DNA of 64,000 bases. Source: a bacterium. GTDB taxonomy: Bacteria; Desulfobacterota; Binatia; HRBIN30; CADEER01. A program made the translations under genes and the position numbers. Within the stretch, counting starts at the first letter, position 1. Each line of letters starts with the position of its first letter. Below are positions 44,149-51,356 of this stretch, piece by piece. The stretch covers positions 620,001 through 684,000 of the forward strand of contig JAHBUY010000002.1 of NCBI GenBank assembly GCA_019637795.1, written 5' to 3'. The notes under the pieces are model-generated. The model worked only from the letters and a program-made list of their open reading frames with translations, was not told the origin of the DNA and made no database searches.

Positions 44149-44792
44149 ACGGCGCGCTCGTCGCCCACCGCCGCGCCGTCGCCGGCCTGCAGCGACTGCC
44201 CGTTGGCGGTCACCGTCCCGCGCGCCACCTGCACCCAGGCATGGCGGCCGGCGGCGAGCGGGTGCTCGACGCTGGCGCCGGGGGCGAGCTGCGCGGCGAG
44301 GATCGCCGCATCCTGGTGGATGGTCACCGATCCGGCGCGCCCGTCGGGCGACGCGATCACGGCGAGCCCGCCGCGCACGCCCGCCGGCAGGGCGCGTTGC
44401 TCGTATCCGGGCGCGATGCCGGCCCGCGCCGGCATGATCCAGATCTGCAGGAAGTGCACGGTGTCGGATGCCGATGCGTTGAACTCGCTGTGGCGGATGC
44501 CGGTGCCGGCGCTCATGCGCTGGATCTCGCCGGGGCGGATGACCGACCCGTTGCCGAGGCTGTCGCGGTGTTCGAGCGCGCCGTCGAGCACGTAGGTGAC
44601 GATCTCCATGTCGCGATGCGCGTGCGTGCCGAAGCCCTGGCCGGGCGCGACGCGGTCCTCGTTGATCACGCGCAGGGCGCGAAATTCGACGTGCCGCGGA
44701 TCGTGGTACTCGCCGAAGGAGAAGGTGTGCCAACTGTCCAACCAGCCGATGCGCGTGTGCCCGCGCTCGGCGGCGCGCCGGATCGTGATCAT
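44097..44792 (-). CDS. Pirin family bicupin protein
   Basis: A 231-residue cupin protein. The ATG at 44792 is preceded by GGAGGT, 4 bases away; the frame remains open far upstream as antisense of the lipoprotein gene. Pirin motifs are RGHTRIGWLDSWHTFSFGEY near the N-terminus, GTHAHRDMEIVTYVLDG (the metal-binding His pair, about 56-72), MSAGTGIRHSEFN (about 94-106) and FLQIWIMP (about 115). Bacterial pirins such as YhhW oxidise quercetin or regulate enzymes; the physiological role here is unknown. It is convergent with lnt, overlapping by 52 bases. Confidence 0.9.
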   Translation of the reverse strand: MITIRRAAERGHTRIGWLDSWHTFSFGEYHDPRHVEFRALRVINEDRVAPGQGFGTHAHRDMEIVTYVLDGALEHRDSLGNGSVIRPGEIQRMSAGTGIRHSEFNASASDTVHFLQIWIMPARAGIAPGYEQRALPAGVRGGLAVIASPDGRAGSVTIHQDAAILAAQLAPGASVEHPLAAGRHAWVQVARGTVTANGQSLQAGDGAAVGDERAVQLNAAADAEVLVFDLA

Positions 44793-44883
44793 GCGGACCT
44801 CCGTGCGGCGGAGGATACGGGGCGAGCGGCGGTTGCGAAATGGGGCCCCGCCGCCGCGCTCGCGGCGCCGACGCGGGAGCGCA

Positions 44884-44912
44884 TTGACACCCTCCGCCCC
44901 TGGACCTATCCC
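44884..44912 (+). promoter_or_regulatory. Possible sigma-70 promoter for lipoprotein-cca operon
   Basis: A perfect TTGACA (44884-44889) is followed by a 17-base spacer and TATCCC (44907-44912). Transcription would start near 44919, 21 bases before the chosen ATG of the lipoprotein gene. The -10 box is weak (three of six consensus bases). Confidence 0.45.
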
Positions 44913-44939
44913 GGCCTCGTGAGGCGCTGGGCAATCGGC

Positions 44940-45875
44940 ATGCGCGCCGTCGCCACGGCGCTGGTGCTGCTGGCGGGCTGCCGTTCGGAGACGCCGTCGC
45001 GCACCAGCGAGGTGCCCGAAGAGCCACGGCTGCCCGACGGCGATGCCGGTCGCTGGCTGCAGCGGGCGATCGACGCCGAGGGCGGCTGGCGGCGCTGGCG
45101 GATGCTGCGCGACGTCTCCTACATCAGCACGCTCACCGTGCTCGACCCGGTGCGGCAGTTGAGCTCGGACAGCACCGGCTGGTTCAGCGCGCCGCTGCAC
45201 GGCGGCGCCGTGGCGCGCATGGATTCCGTCGGCCTGCCGACCGACGTCCGCTTCGGCATCGACGGCGACCGCACCTGGATTCTCAGCGACGGCCGACCGG
45301 TGCGGGCGCCCGGGCAACTGGCGATCACCCGCTTCGACCTGGTCAGCAGTCTCTTCTGGTTCACGCTGCCGTTCCGCCTGGCGGAACAGGCGGCGACCGT
45401 GACCTATGCCGGGCACGAACGCAGCGAGGACGGGACGACATGGGAGAAGCTGCGCGCCGACTTCCCGCACCCCGATCCCGGCCTGCCCGGGCCCTGGGTG
45501 GTCCTCTACCTGGACCCCGCCACCGGGCTGATCGATCGCGTCCACGCCCGGCTGACGGCGCCGTTCCTGCGCCACGAGCTGTGGGTCGGGCAGTGGCTGC
45601 GCTATCGCGACTGCGACGGACTGCGCAAGGAGCGGCAGCGCAAGTTCTTCCCCGCGGACGCCGACGGCAACATCATCGGCGCCCTGGTGGCCGAGCAGTT
45701 CGTCGAGCACGTGCGCTTCAACGTCGGCCACGACGCGGAGCACTTCCGCGAGCCGGCGCCGGCGACGCCCGGCGCCCCCCCCGACGAGCCCGATCTCGCC
45801 GCCGCCGAACCCGCGGTGCCGGCCCGGTGGGCCCGCCGGCCCGCGCTCCTGCCCGCCGCGGAGCGGGCGCCATGA
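44940..45875 (+). CDS. Lipoprotein of unknown function
   Basis: A 311-residue protein. The ATG at 44940 gives a short lipoprotein signal with lipobox LLAGC (Cys 14); a GTG at 44919 in frame is an alternative start. The mature part begins with a Pro/Glu-rich linker and continues with LQRAIDAEGGWRRWRMLRDV and a strand-rich middle (DVRFGIDGDRTWILSDG), resembling outer-membrane lipoprotein-sorting-type beta sheets. I do not assign a family firmly. Its stop overlaps the CCA/poly(A) polymerase start by ATGA, so the two are translationally coupled. A candidate promoter lies just upstream. Confidence 0.75.
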   Translation: MRAVATALVLLAGCRSETPSRTSEVPEEPRLPDGDAGRWLQRAIDAEGGWRRWRMLRDVSYISTLTVLDPVRQLSSDSTGWFSAPLHGGAVARMDSVGLPTDVRFGIDGDRTWILSDGRPVRAPGQLAITRFDLVSSLFWFTLPFRLAEQAATVTYAGHERSEDGTTWEKLRADFPHPDPGLPGPWVVLYLDPATGLIDRVHARLTAPFLRHELWVGQWLRYRDCDGLRKERQRKFFPADADGNIIGALVAEQFVEHVRFNVGHDAEHFREPAPATPGAPPDEPDLAAAEPAVPARWARRPALLPAAERAP

Positions 45876-47185
45876 CCGCCGGGGAACGCGCGGCGCGGGC
45901 GGTGATCGCTGGCCTGCGCGCCGCCGGGCACGTCGCCTACTTCGTCGGCGGCTCGGTGCGCGACCAGTTGCGGGGCGTGGCGCCGACCGAGTTCGACGTC
46001 GCCACCGACGCGACCGCCGCGCAGGTGCAGGCGCTGTTCCCGCGCACCGTGCCGGTCGGCGCGCAGTTCGGCGTCGTCATCGTCGTCATCGACGGCCAGC
46101 CGGTGGAGGTTGCGAGCTTCCGCGCCGACGAGGAGTATCGCGACGGCCGCCACCCGATCGGCGTGCGACCGGCGACGCCGGAGGAGGACGCGCGCCGGCG
46201 CGATTTCACGATCAACGGCATGTTCCGCGACGCCGACAGCGGCGCGGTGCTCGACTACGTCGGCGGCCGCGCCGACCTCGCGGCCGGGATCATCCGCGCC
46301 ATCGGCGATCCGGCGGCGCGCTTCGCCGAGGACCGGCTGCGCATGCTGCGCGCCGTGCGCTTCGCGGCGCGCCTGCGCTTCGCCATCGAGCCCGCGACCT
46401 TCGCCGCCATCCGCGCCCACGCGGCCGCGATCACCAGCGTGTCGTGGGAGCGCATCGGCGACGAGATCGCGCGCATCCTCACCGAGGGGGCGGCGCAGCG
46501 CGGCGTCCAGCTCCTCGACGACACGGGGCTGCTGGCGCACGTGCTGCCGGAGATCGCGGCGATGAAGGGCGTCGAGCAATCGCCCGACTACCATCCGGAG
46601 GGCGACGTGTTCACCCACACCCTGCTGCTGCTCGGCGGCCTGCGGCAGCCGAGCCTGGAGCTGGCGCTCGCCGCGCTGTTGCACGACGTGTCGAAGCGCG
46701 AGTGCGCCGCGCGCCGGCCGGATGGCCGCATCACCTTCTACGGCCACGCCGAGATCGGCGCCGAGAAGGCGGTGGCGATCTGCCAGCGCCTGCGCCGCAG
46801 TCGCGAGACCTGGGAGCGCGTCGCCTGGCTGGTGCGCCACCACCTGCGCATCGCCAGCGCGCCGCAGATGCGGCGCAGCACGCTGCGCCGCTTCCTCGCC
46901 GAGCCATGGATCGAGGAGCTGCTCGAGCTGGCGCGGCTCGACATCCTCGCCTCGAACAAGGACCTCGCGGCCTACGAGTTCTGCCGCCGCGTCCAGGTCG
47001 AGCTCGCCGGCGAGCCGATCAAACCGCCGCCGCTGCTGCGCGGCCGCGACCTGCTGGCGCTCGGGTACCGGAGTGGCCCGCGGTTCGCCGAGATCCTCGG
47101 CGCCGTCGAGGAGCGCCAGCTCGAGGGCGAGCTCAGCAGCCGCGACGAGGCGCTGGCGTGGGTGGAGCGGCACTATGTGAAGTAG
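45872..47185 (+). CDS. cca: CCA tRNA nucleotidyltransferase / poly(A) polymerase family (class II)
   Basis: A 437-residue class II nucleotidyltransferase. The head domain has AYFVGGSVRDQLRG (about 22-35) and EFDVATDA with the catalytic Asp pair (about 40-47). RRRDFTINGMF (about 110-120) binds nucleotide, and the neck region FAEDRLRMLRAVRFAARL (about 150-167) is typical. An HD domain follows (LLHDVSKRE with YHPEGDVFTHT), seen in many bacterial Cca proteins. It adds or repairs tRNA CCA ends, or polyadenylates RNA; the sequence alone does not separate these clearly. It is coupled to the upstream lipoprotein gene by a 4-base overlap. Confidence 0.9.
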   Translation: MTAGERAARAVIAGLRAAGHVAYFVGGSVRDQLRGVAPTEFDVATDATAAQVQALFPRTVPVGAQFGVVIVVIDGQPVEVASFRADEEYRDGRHPIGVRPATPEEDARRRDFTINGMFRDADSGAVLDYVGGRADLAAGIIRAIGDPAARFAEDRLRMLRAVRFAARLRFAIEPATFAAIRAHAAAITSVSWERIGDEIARILTEGAAQRGVQLLDDTGLLAHVLPEIAAMKGVEQSPDYHPEGDVFTHTLLLLGGLRQPSLELALAALLHDVSKRECAARRPDGRITFYGHAEIGAEKAVAICQRLRRSRETWERVAWLVRHHLRIASAPQMRRSTLRRFLAEPWIEELLELARLDILASNKDLAAYEFCRRVQVELAGEPIKPPPLLRGRDLLALGYRSGPRFAEILGAVEERQLEGELSSRDEALAWVERHYVK

Positions 47186-47203
47186 CGCCGCCGGCGCGCG
47201 CGC

Positions 47204-47460
47204 GCCGGCGACCCGCGCTACACGAAGTGCATCTGGTAGCGGCGCACCAGCCGGCTCGCGCGGCGCCGCGAGCGCTCGTCCAGGTCGCCGTCCCACTGCC
47301 AGCGCCAGAGGATCGCCATCGCCTCCTCGCAGCGGTTGGGCTCGCTCCCAGCGATGAGCAGGGCTTCGAGCTCGTCGATCACCCGGGTGGCATCCACATT
47401 CGCCGCCATCCTCGCCTCCACATGCCGGCGCGATTGTACGACCGGCGGCGGCGCGGAGCT
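47204..47460. repeat. 257-bp direct repeat, left copy
   Basis: It matches 49172-49428 in the same orientation with no indel and six substitutions (offset 1968). It begins 18 bases after the cca stop. It contains a complete 63-codon reading frame on the minus strand with its own ribosome binding site. The remaining bases to 47603 hold only a possible TATATT -10 element (near 47588). Confidence 0.95.
47218..47409 (-). CDS. 63-residue hypothetical protein, copy 1 (duplicated)
   Basis: ATG 47409 is preceded by GGAGG with a 7-base gap. The product is small, acidic at the N-terminus (VIDELEALLIAGSEPNRCEE) and basic at the C-terminus (RSRRRASRLVRRYQMHFV), with a tryptophan-rich centre (AILWRWQWDGDLD). 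It looks helical and soluble. No family is recognised. It is conserved with its twin at 49186-49377, differing at one residue (R/P before SRRRASR), and the base changes are few, so whether selection maintains it cannot be told. Confidence 0.5.
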   Translation of the reverse strand: MAANVDATRVIDELEALLIAGSEPNRCEEAMAILWRWQWDGDLDERSRRRASRLVRRYQMHFV

Positions 47461-47603
47461 GGCCTCGATGTGACAACAGATCAGGTCGCCCGTCCTGGGG
47501 CGCCGCAGCGCAAATGGTGGGCGCCGCCAGCAAGCCATTGTGTCCGGCCGTGAACGCGGAAGCATGTCGCTCCTCCTGGCTTCCGAGTATATTGCTGAGC
47601 CCG

Positions 47604-48968
47604 ATGAACCTGGTCGAGATCCTGAAGCGCCCCGAGGGCAAGACGCTGGAGTTCAAGCGTGACCTGTCCTCCCCGGATGGGGCGCTCAAGACGATCGTCG
47701 CCTTCGCCAACACGGCCGGCGGCACGCTGCTCGTCGGCGTGGAGGACCGCACCCGCCACGTTCGCGGCGTGCCTGACGCACTCGACCTGGAGGAGCGTCT
47801 GGCCAGCCTCGTCAGCGATCGCATCAGCCCGCGTCTCGTCCCGGAGATCGAGATCCTGCCCTGGCGCCGCACGCAGGTGCTGGCCCTGCAGGTCCATCCG
47901 AGCCCGAGCCGGCCGCACCATCTGATCCGCGAAGGGCCCGCCGCCGGAGTCTACGTCCGCGTCGGCTCCACGAATCGGCGCGCCGACACCGAGCTGATCG
48001 AGGAACTGCGCCGTTTCGCGCGGGGCGAGGGGTTCGACGAGCAGCCGATGCCCGGGCTCGACTCGGAAGCCCTCGACTTCCGAGCGGCTTCCGAGTCGTT
48101 CGCTTCGGTCCGCGCGCTCGCCCGCCGGGATCTGGAGACCTTGCGCCTCGTCACGGAGCACCAGGGCCGAAAGGTGCCGACCGTGGGCGGGATGATCCTC
48201 TTCGGGCGGGAGCGCGAGCGGCACTTCCCGGACGCCTGGATCCAGGCGGGGCGCTTCGCGGGCGCCGACAAGCGCCACATCCTCGACCGCGCCGAGGTTC
48301 GCTCCATCCCTGCGCGCGGCGTGGAAGAAGCCGTCGCCTTCGTGCGGAAGCACGCCTGGCATGGTGCCGTGATCGGCGCGTTGCGCCGGAAGGACCGTTG
48401 GAGCATCCCTCCCGAGGCCGTGCGCGAGGCCGTCATCAACGCGGTGGTTCACGCCGACTACGCCCAGCGCGGCGCGCCAATCCGCCTGTCGATCTTCGAC
48501 GACCGCCTCGAGATCGAGAACCCGGGGCTCCTGCCCTTCGGCCTCACGATCGAGGACCTGCCGCGCGGCGTCTCGAAGCTGCGCAACCGGGTGATCGGCC
48601 GGGTCTTCCACGCGCTCGGCCTGATCGAGCAATGGGGCAGCGGCGTCCAGCGCATGACCGCCGCGTGTCAGGCGGCCGGGCTCCCCGCGCCAGTCTTCGA
48701 GGAGATCGCCACGCGCTTTCGCGTCACCATCGCCACGACCCAGATCGGCCCCAGGGTGGTCGAGGACACGGACCAGGCGATCCTGGACGCGCTCGGCGAA
48801 GCCAAGGGCCTCGCCACGAGCGAGATCGCCGCGGCGATCGGCCTCTCTCCCCGCGCGACTCGCACGCGGCTCGCGCGCCTCGTCGGCCGCGGATTCGTGC
48901 GTGAGATCGGCACCGGGCCGCAGGATCCGCGGCGGCGATATTTCCTGGCCGAGCGAGACCCCGCATGA
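47604..48968 (+). CDS. AlbA_2/Schlafen-type ATP-binding transcriptional regulator (RecG-like)
   Basis: A 454-residue protein starting at ATG 47604. An N-terminal AlbA_2/Schlafen-like domain (EGKTLEFKRDLSS, IVAFANTAGGTLLVGVED; about 12-50) is followed by a GHKL-like segment with AVREAVINAVVHADYAQRG (about 272-290) and DDRLEIENPGLLPFG (about 300). A C-terminal winged helix ends the protein (LATSEIAAAIGLSPRATRTRLARL). Such proteins are annotated as RecG-like helicases or DNA-binding regulators and often sit beside restriction-modification genes. Its stop overlaps the hsdR fragment start by ATGA, so it probably once formed an operon with a type I restriction subunit. Confidence 0.88.
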   Translation: MNLVEILKRPEGKTLEFKRDLSSPDGALKTIVAFANTAGGTLLVGVEDRTRHVRGVPDALDLEERLASLVSDRISPRLVPEIEILPWRRTQVLALQVHPSPSRPHHLIREGPAAGVYVRVGSTNRRADTELIEELRRFARGEGFDEQPMPGLDSEALDFRAASESFASVRALARRDLETLRLVTEHQGRKVPTVGGMILFGRERERHFPDAWIQAGRFAGADKRHILDRAEVRSIPARGVEEAVAFVRKHAWHGAVIGALRRKDRWSIPPEAVREAVINAVVHADYAQRGAPIRLSIFDDRLEIENPGLLPFGLTIEDLPRGVSKLRNRVIGRVFHALGLIEQWGSGVQRMTAACQAAGLPAPVFEEIATRFRVTIATTQIGPRVVEDTDQAILDALGEAKGLATSEIAAAIGLSPRATRTRLARLVGRGFVREIGTGPQDPRRRYFLAERDPA

Positions 48969-49207
48969 GCCCGACGTCCGAGCAGGCCCGCCAGGACATC
49001 GACGCCGCACTGGAGGCCGCGAGGTGGATCGTCCAGGACCGCGCGGCGATGAACCTCGCAGCCGCCGTGGGCGTGGCCGTGCGCGAGCTCAAGATGACCT
49101 CCGGGCGCGGCTTCGCCGACTACCTCCTCTTCGTGAACGGCAAGGCTGTGGACGGGCTCGAGGCCAAGCCGGCCGGCGACCCGCGCTACACGAAGTGCAT
49201 CTGGTAG
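48965..49207 (+). pseudogene. Truncated type I restriction endonuclease subunit R (hsdR) N-terminus
   Basis: Eighty codons, of which the first 70 match the start of HsdR N-terminal domains (ALEAARWIVQDRAAMNLAA, VAVRELKM-SGRGFADYLLFV-GKAV, LEAKPAG). The similarity ends exactly at 49172, where the right-hand 257-bp repeat begins, and the frame closes after nine repeat-derived codons. A normal HsdR has about 1000 residues, and the nuclease and helicase domains are gone. It is a deletion or insertion scar. Confidence 0.8.
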
Positions 49208-49428
49208 CGGCGCACCAGCCGGCTCGCGCGGCGCCGCGAGGGTTCGTCGAGATCGCCGTCCCACTGCCAGCGCCAGAGGATCGCCATCGCCTCCTCGCAG
49301 CGGTTGGGCTCGCTCCCAGCGATGAGCAGGGCTTCGAGCTCGTCGATCACCCGGGTGGCATCCACATTCGCCGCCATCCTCACCTCCACATGCCGGCGCG
49401 ATTGTACGACCAGCGGCGGCGCGGAGCT
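49172..49428. repeat. 257-bp direct repeat, right copy
   Basis: Near-identical to 47204-47460 and in the same orientation; the two enclose the AlbA-like gene and hsdR fragment. It interrupts the hsdR fragment at its left edge. No target-site duplication is visible at either end. Confidence 0.95.
49186..49377 (-). CDS. 63-residue hypothetical protein, copy 2 (duplicated)
   Basis: Same product as 47218-47409 with one residue changed. The ATG at 49377 has a GGAGG sequence 7 bases upstream. It runs opposite to the truncated hsdR, overlapping its last codons. No homology or function is recognised. Confidence 0.5.
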   Translation of the reverse strand: MAANVDATRVIDELEALLIAGSEPNRCEEAMAILWRWQWDGDLDEPSRRRASRLVRRYQMHFV

Positions 49429-49500
49429 AGACGCAAAGTCCGGAATCTTCCCGCGCCCCACTTGGCCGTGACCTGGGACGCGAGCTACTAGTGACGGTTC

Positions 49501-50370
49501 ATGGCTCCCGGCGACCTGGCGCGCGATACGGCGGTGACCAAGCTTGCGGTCGCCCCGGGATGGTACACGGCCGAGCTGTCGAACGCCTGGGATTTCCGCA
49601 CTCCCTCGGGTGGGGCGCTGATGACCGTCGCCATGCGCGCCATGCAGGAGGAGCTGGGCGATCCCGAGCTCCGTCCACTGTCGGCCAACACCCACTTCTG
49701 CTCGCCGGTGCCGGCGGGGCCGCTCGCGGTCCGGGTCGAGGTGCTGCGCAAGGGCGGGGTCGCGGCCCAGGTGCGCGCGCAACTGTCGTCGACCACCGTC
49801 CCCGGGCCCGGCCTGGAGGTCAGCGCCACGTTCGCCCGCGCGCGCGACGGGCTCGACGTCATCGACACCGCGCCGCCGTCGGTGCGGCCGCCCGACCAGT
49901 GCCCGTCGGGCGACGAGGCGCGGCTCTCGATCCTCAGCGAACGACCGCGCATCTTCGAGAACCTGGAGTGGCGGCTCGCGGCGGGACACCTGTGGTGGAC
50001 CAGGGACTGGGCGGCCGGCCCGGCGCGGATCGCGCGCTGGTTCCGCTACAAGGTGCCGCAGCGCCTGGCCGACGGCCGCTTCGATCCGTTGGCCATTCCG
50101 CCGATCGCCGACACCATGCCGCCGGCCCTGATCCAAAAGCTCGGCCCCGAGCACGAGCCCTTCTTCGCCCCCAGCCTGGACCTGACCGTGCACTTCCTCG
50201 AGGACACCGACGCGGAGTGGATCCTCACCGCCGTGCACGTGCCGCGGGCGCGCGCCGGCTACGCCACCGCCGACGCCGAGATCTGGGACGAGCGCGGCCG
50301 CCTCATCGCCACCGCCACGCAGATGATGCTGCTGCGTCGCGTGACCGGCGCTCCGCTGCCCCAGGGCTGA
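49501..50370 (+). CDS. Acyl-CoA thioesterase-like (TesB-type double hotdog)
   Basis: A 289-residue protein with the two-hotdog pattern of TesB-like thioesterases: WDFRTPSGGALMTVAMRAM (about 31-49), THFCSPVPAGPLAVRVEVLRKGG (about 63-86) and, in the second half, LDLTVHFLEDTDAEWILTAVHVPRA (about 223-247). AEIWDERGRLIATATQMMLLRR closes the fold. It would hydrolyse acyl-CoAs in the cytosol, in keeping with the acyl-CoA dehydrogenase and SCOT genes further on. It begins just after the 257-bp repeat and is followed after 11 bases by a GT2 gene. Confidence 0.85.
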   Translation: MAPGDLARDTAVTKLAVAPGWYTAELSNAWDFRTPSGGALMTVAMRAMQEELGDPELRPLSANTHFCSPVPAGPLAVRVEVLRKGGVAAQVRAQLSSTTVPGPGLEVSATFARARDGLDVIDTAPPSVRPPDQCPSGDEARLSILSERPRIFENLEWRLAAGHLWWTRDWAAGPARIARWFRYKVPQRLADGRFDPLAIPPIADTMPPALIQKLGPEHEPFFAPSLDLTVHFLEDTDAEWILTAVHVPRARAGYATADAEIWDERGRLIATATQMMLLRRVTGAPLPQG

Positions 50371-50381
50371 CGCGCGCCGCG

Positions 50382-51122
50382 ATGTCGGTCGATCCCGCCG
50401 TCCATCTGTCGGTCGTCATCCCGGCGTTCAACGAAGCGCGCCGGCTGCCGAGGACGCTCGAGCAGGTGACGACGTACCTGGCGCGCCAGGACTATCGCAG
50501 CGAGATCGTGGTGGTCGACGACGGCTGCAGCGACGGCACCGCCAGCCTGGTGCGCGGCTGGCCGGCCGGTCCGCTGCCGCTGCGGCTGATCGCCCATCCC
50601 GACGGGCGCAATCACGGCAAGGGCGCCACCGTGCGCCTCGGCCTGACGCAGGCGGTCGGCGCGCATCGGCTGTTCATGGACGCCGACAGCTCCACCACCA
50701 TCGATCACATCGAGCGCTTCTGGCCGGCGTTCGCGGAGGGTTACGACGTCGTCATCGGCTCGCGCGACGTCGCCGGCGCGCACGTCGTCATCCACCAGCC
50801 CTGGTACAAGGAACTGGGCGGCAAGCTCGGCAACCTGATCATCCGCGGCCTGGCGGTGCCGGGCATCCACGACACCCAGAACGGTTTCAAGGCGGTGACG
50901 GCGCGCTGCGCCGAAGACGTGGTGCCGCGCCTCACCATCGATCGCTGGGGCTTCGACGTCGAGCTGCTGGTCGCGGCGCGCTGCCGCGGCTACCGCGTCA
51001 AGGAAGTGCCGATCGTCTGGCGCAACGACGCCGCCAGCACCGTTCCCGCGAGCGCCTACCTGCAGGTCCTCGGCGAGGTCTTCCGCGTCCGCCGTCAACG
51101 CGCCGCGGGCCGGTACTCCTAG
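50382..51122 (+). CDS. GT2 glycosyltransferase, dolichyl-phosphate beta-glucosyltransferase-like
   Basis: A 246-residue GT-A protein. It opens LSVVIPAFNEARRLPRTLEQV, has VVVDDGCSDGT (about 43-53), NHGKGATVRLGL (about 77-88) and the metal-binding DAD in MDADSSTT (100-102). DTQNGFKAVTARCAEDV and IDRWGFDVELL are the acceptor-side motifs of the Alg5/DPG-synthase group. It would make a polyprenyl-phosphate-linked sugar on the cytosolic face. No C-terminal transmembrane helix is present. It ends 8 bases before a palindromic repeat. Confidence 0.88.
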   Translation: MSVDPAVHLSVVIPAFNEARRLPRTLEQVTTYLARQDYRSEIVVVDDGCSDGTASLVRGWPAGPLPLRLIAHPDGRNHGKGATVRLGLTQAVGAHRLFMDADSSTTIDHIERFWPAFAEGYDVVIGSRDVAGAHVVIHQPWYKELGGKLGNLIIRGLAVPGIHDTQNGFKAVTARCAEDVVPRLTIDRWGFDVELLVAARCRGYRVKEVPIVWRNDAASTVPASAYLQVLGEVFRVRRQRAAGRYS

Positions 51123-51130
51123 CCTCGAAG

Positions 51131-51315
51131 CGACAAAACACCTTCACCACGGAGGCACGGAGACACGGAGGGCGCAGCGTCGGAATGGCGGGTGGGAGCG
51201 ATCCCTATGGCCATTGCTGATGGCGTTGGGGATCTCGCCTCCGAACTCCCTCTTGTCCAGGTTACTCCGTGTCTCCGTGCCTCCGTGGTGAGATGTTTTC
51301 GTCACATCGAGGCCA
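51131..51315. repeat. Palindromic intergenic repeat, CACCACGGAGGCACGGAG family, copy B
   Basis: Collinear with copy A at 19001-19185, including the non-palindromic centre (GATCCCTATGGCCATTGCTG). The arms pair as in copy A. The frame starting at 51192 is an artefact that runs out of the repeat into antisense of glnE. Confidence 0.9.
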
Positions 51316-51356
51316 GCTTTCGCCCGCCGCGCGGGGACCGAGGCCGTCCGCGCCGC

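Noticed and set aside
47204..49428. Composite transposon or insertion sequence
   Set aside because: No transposase frame, terminal inverted repeats or target duplication could be seen; only direct repeats remain.
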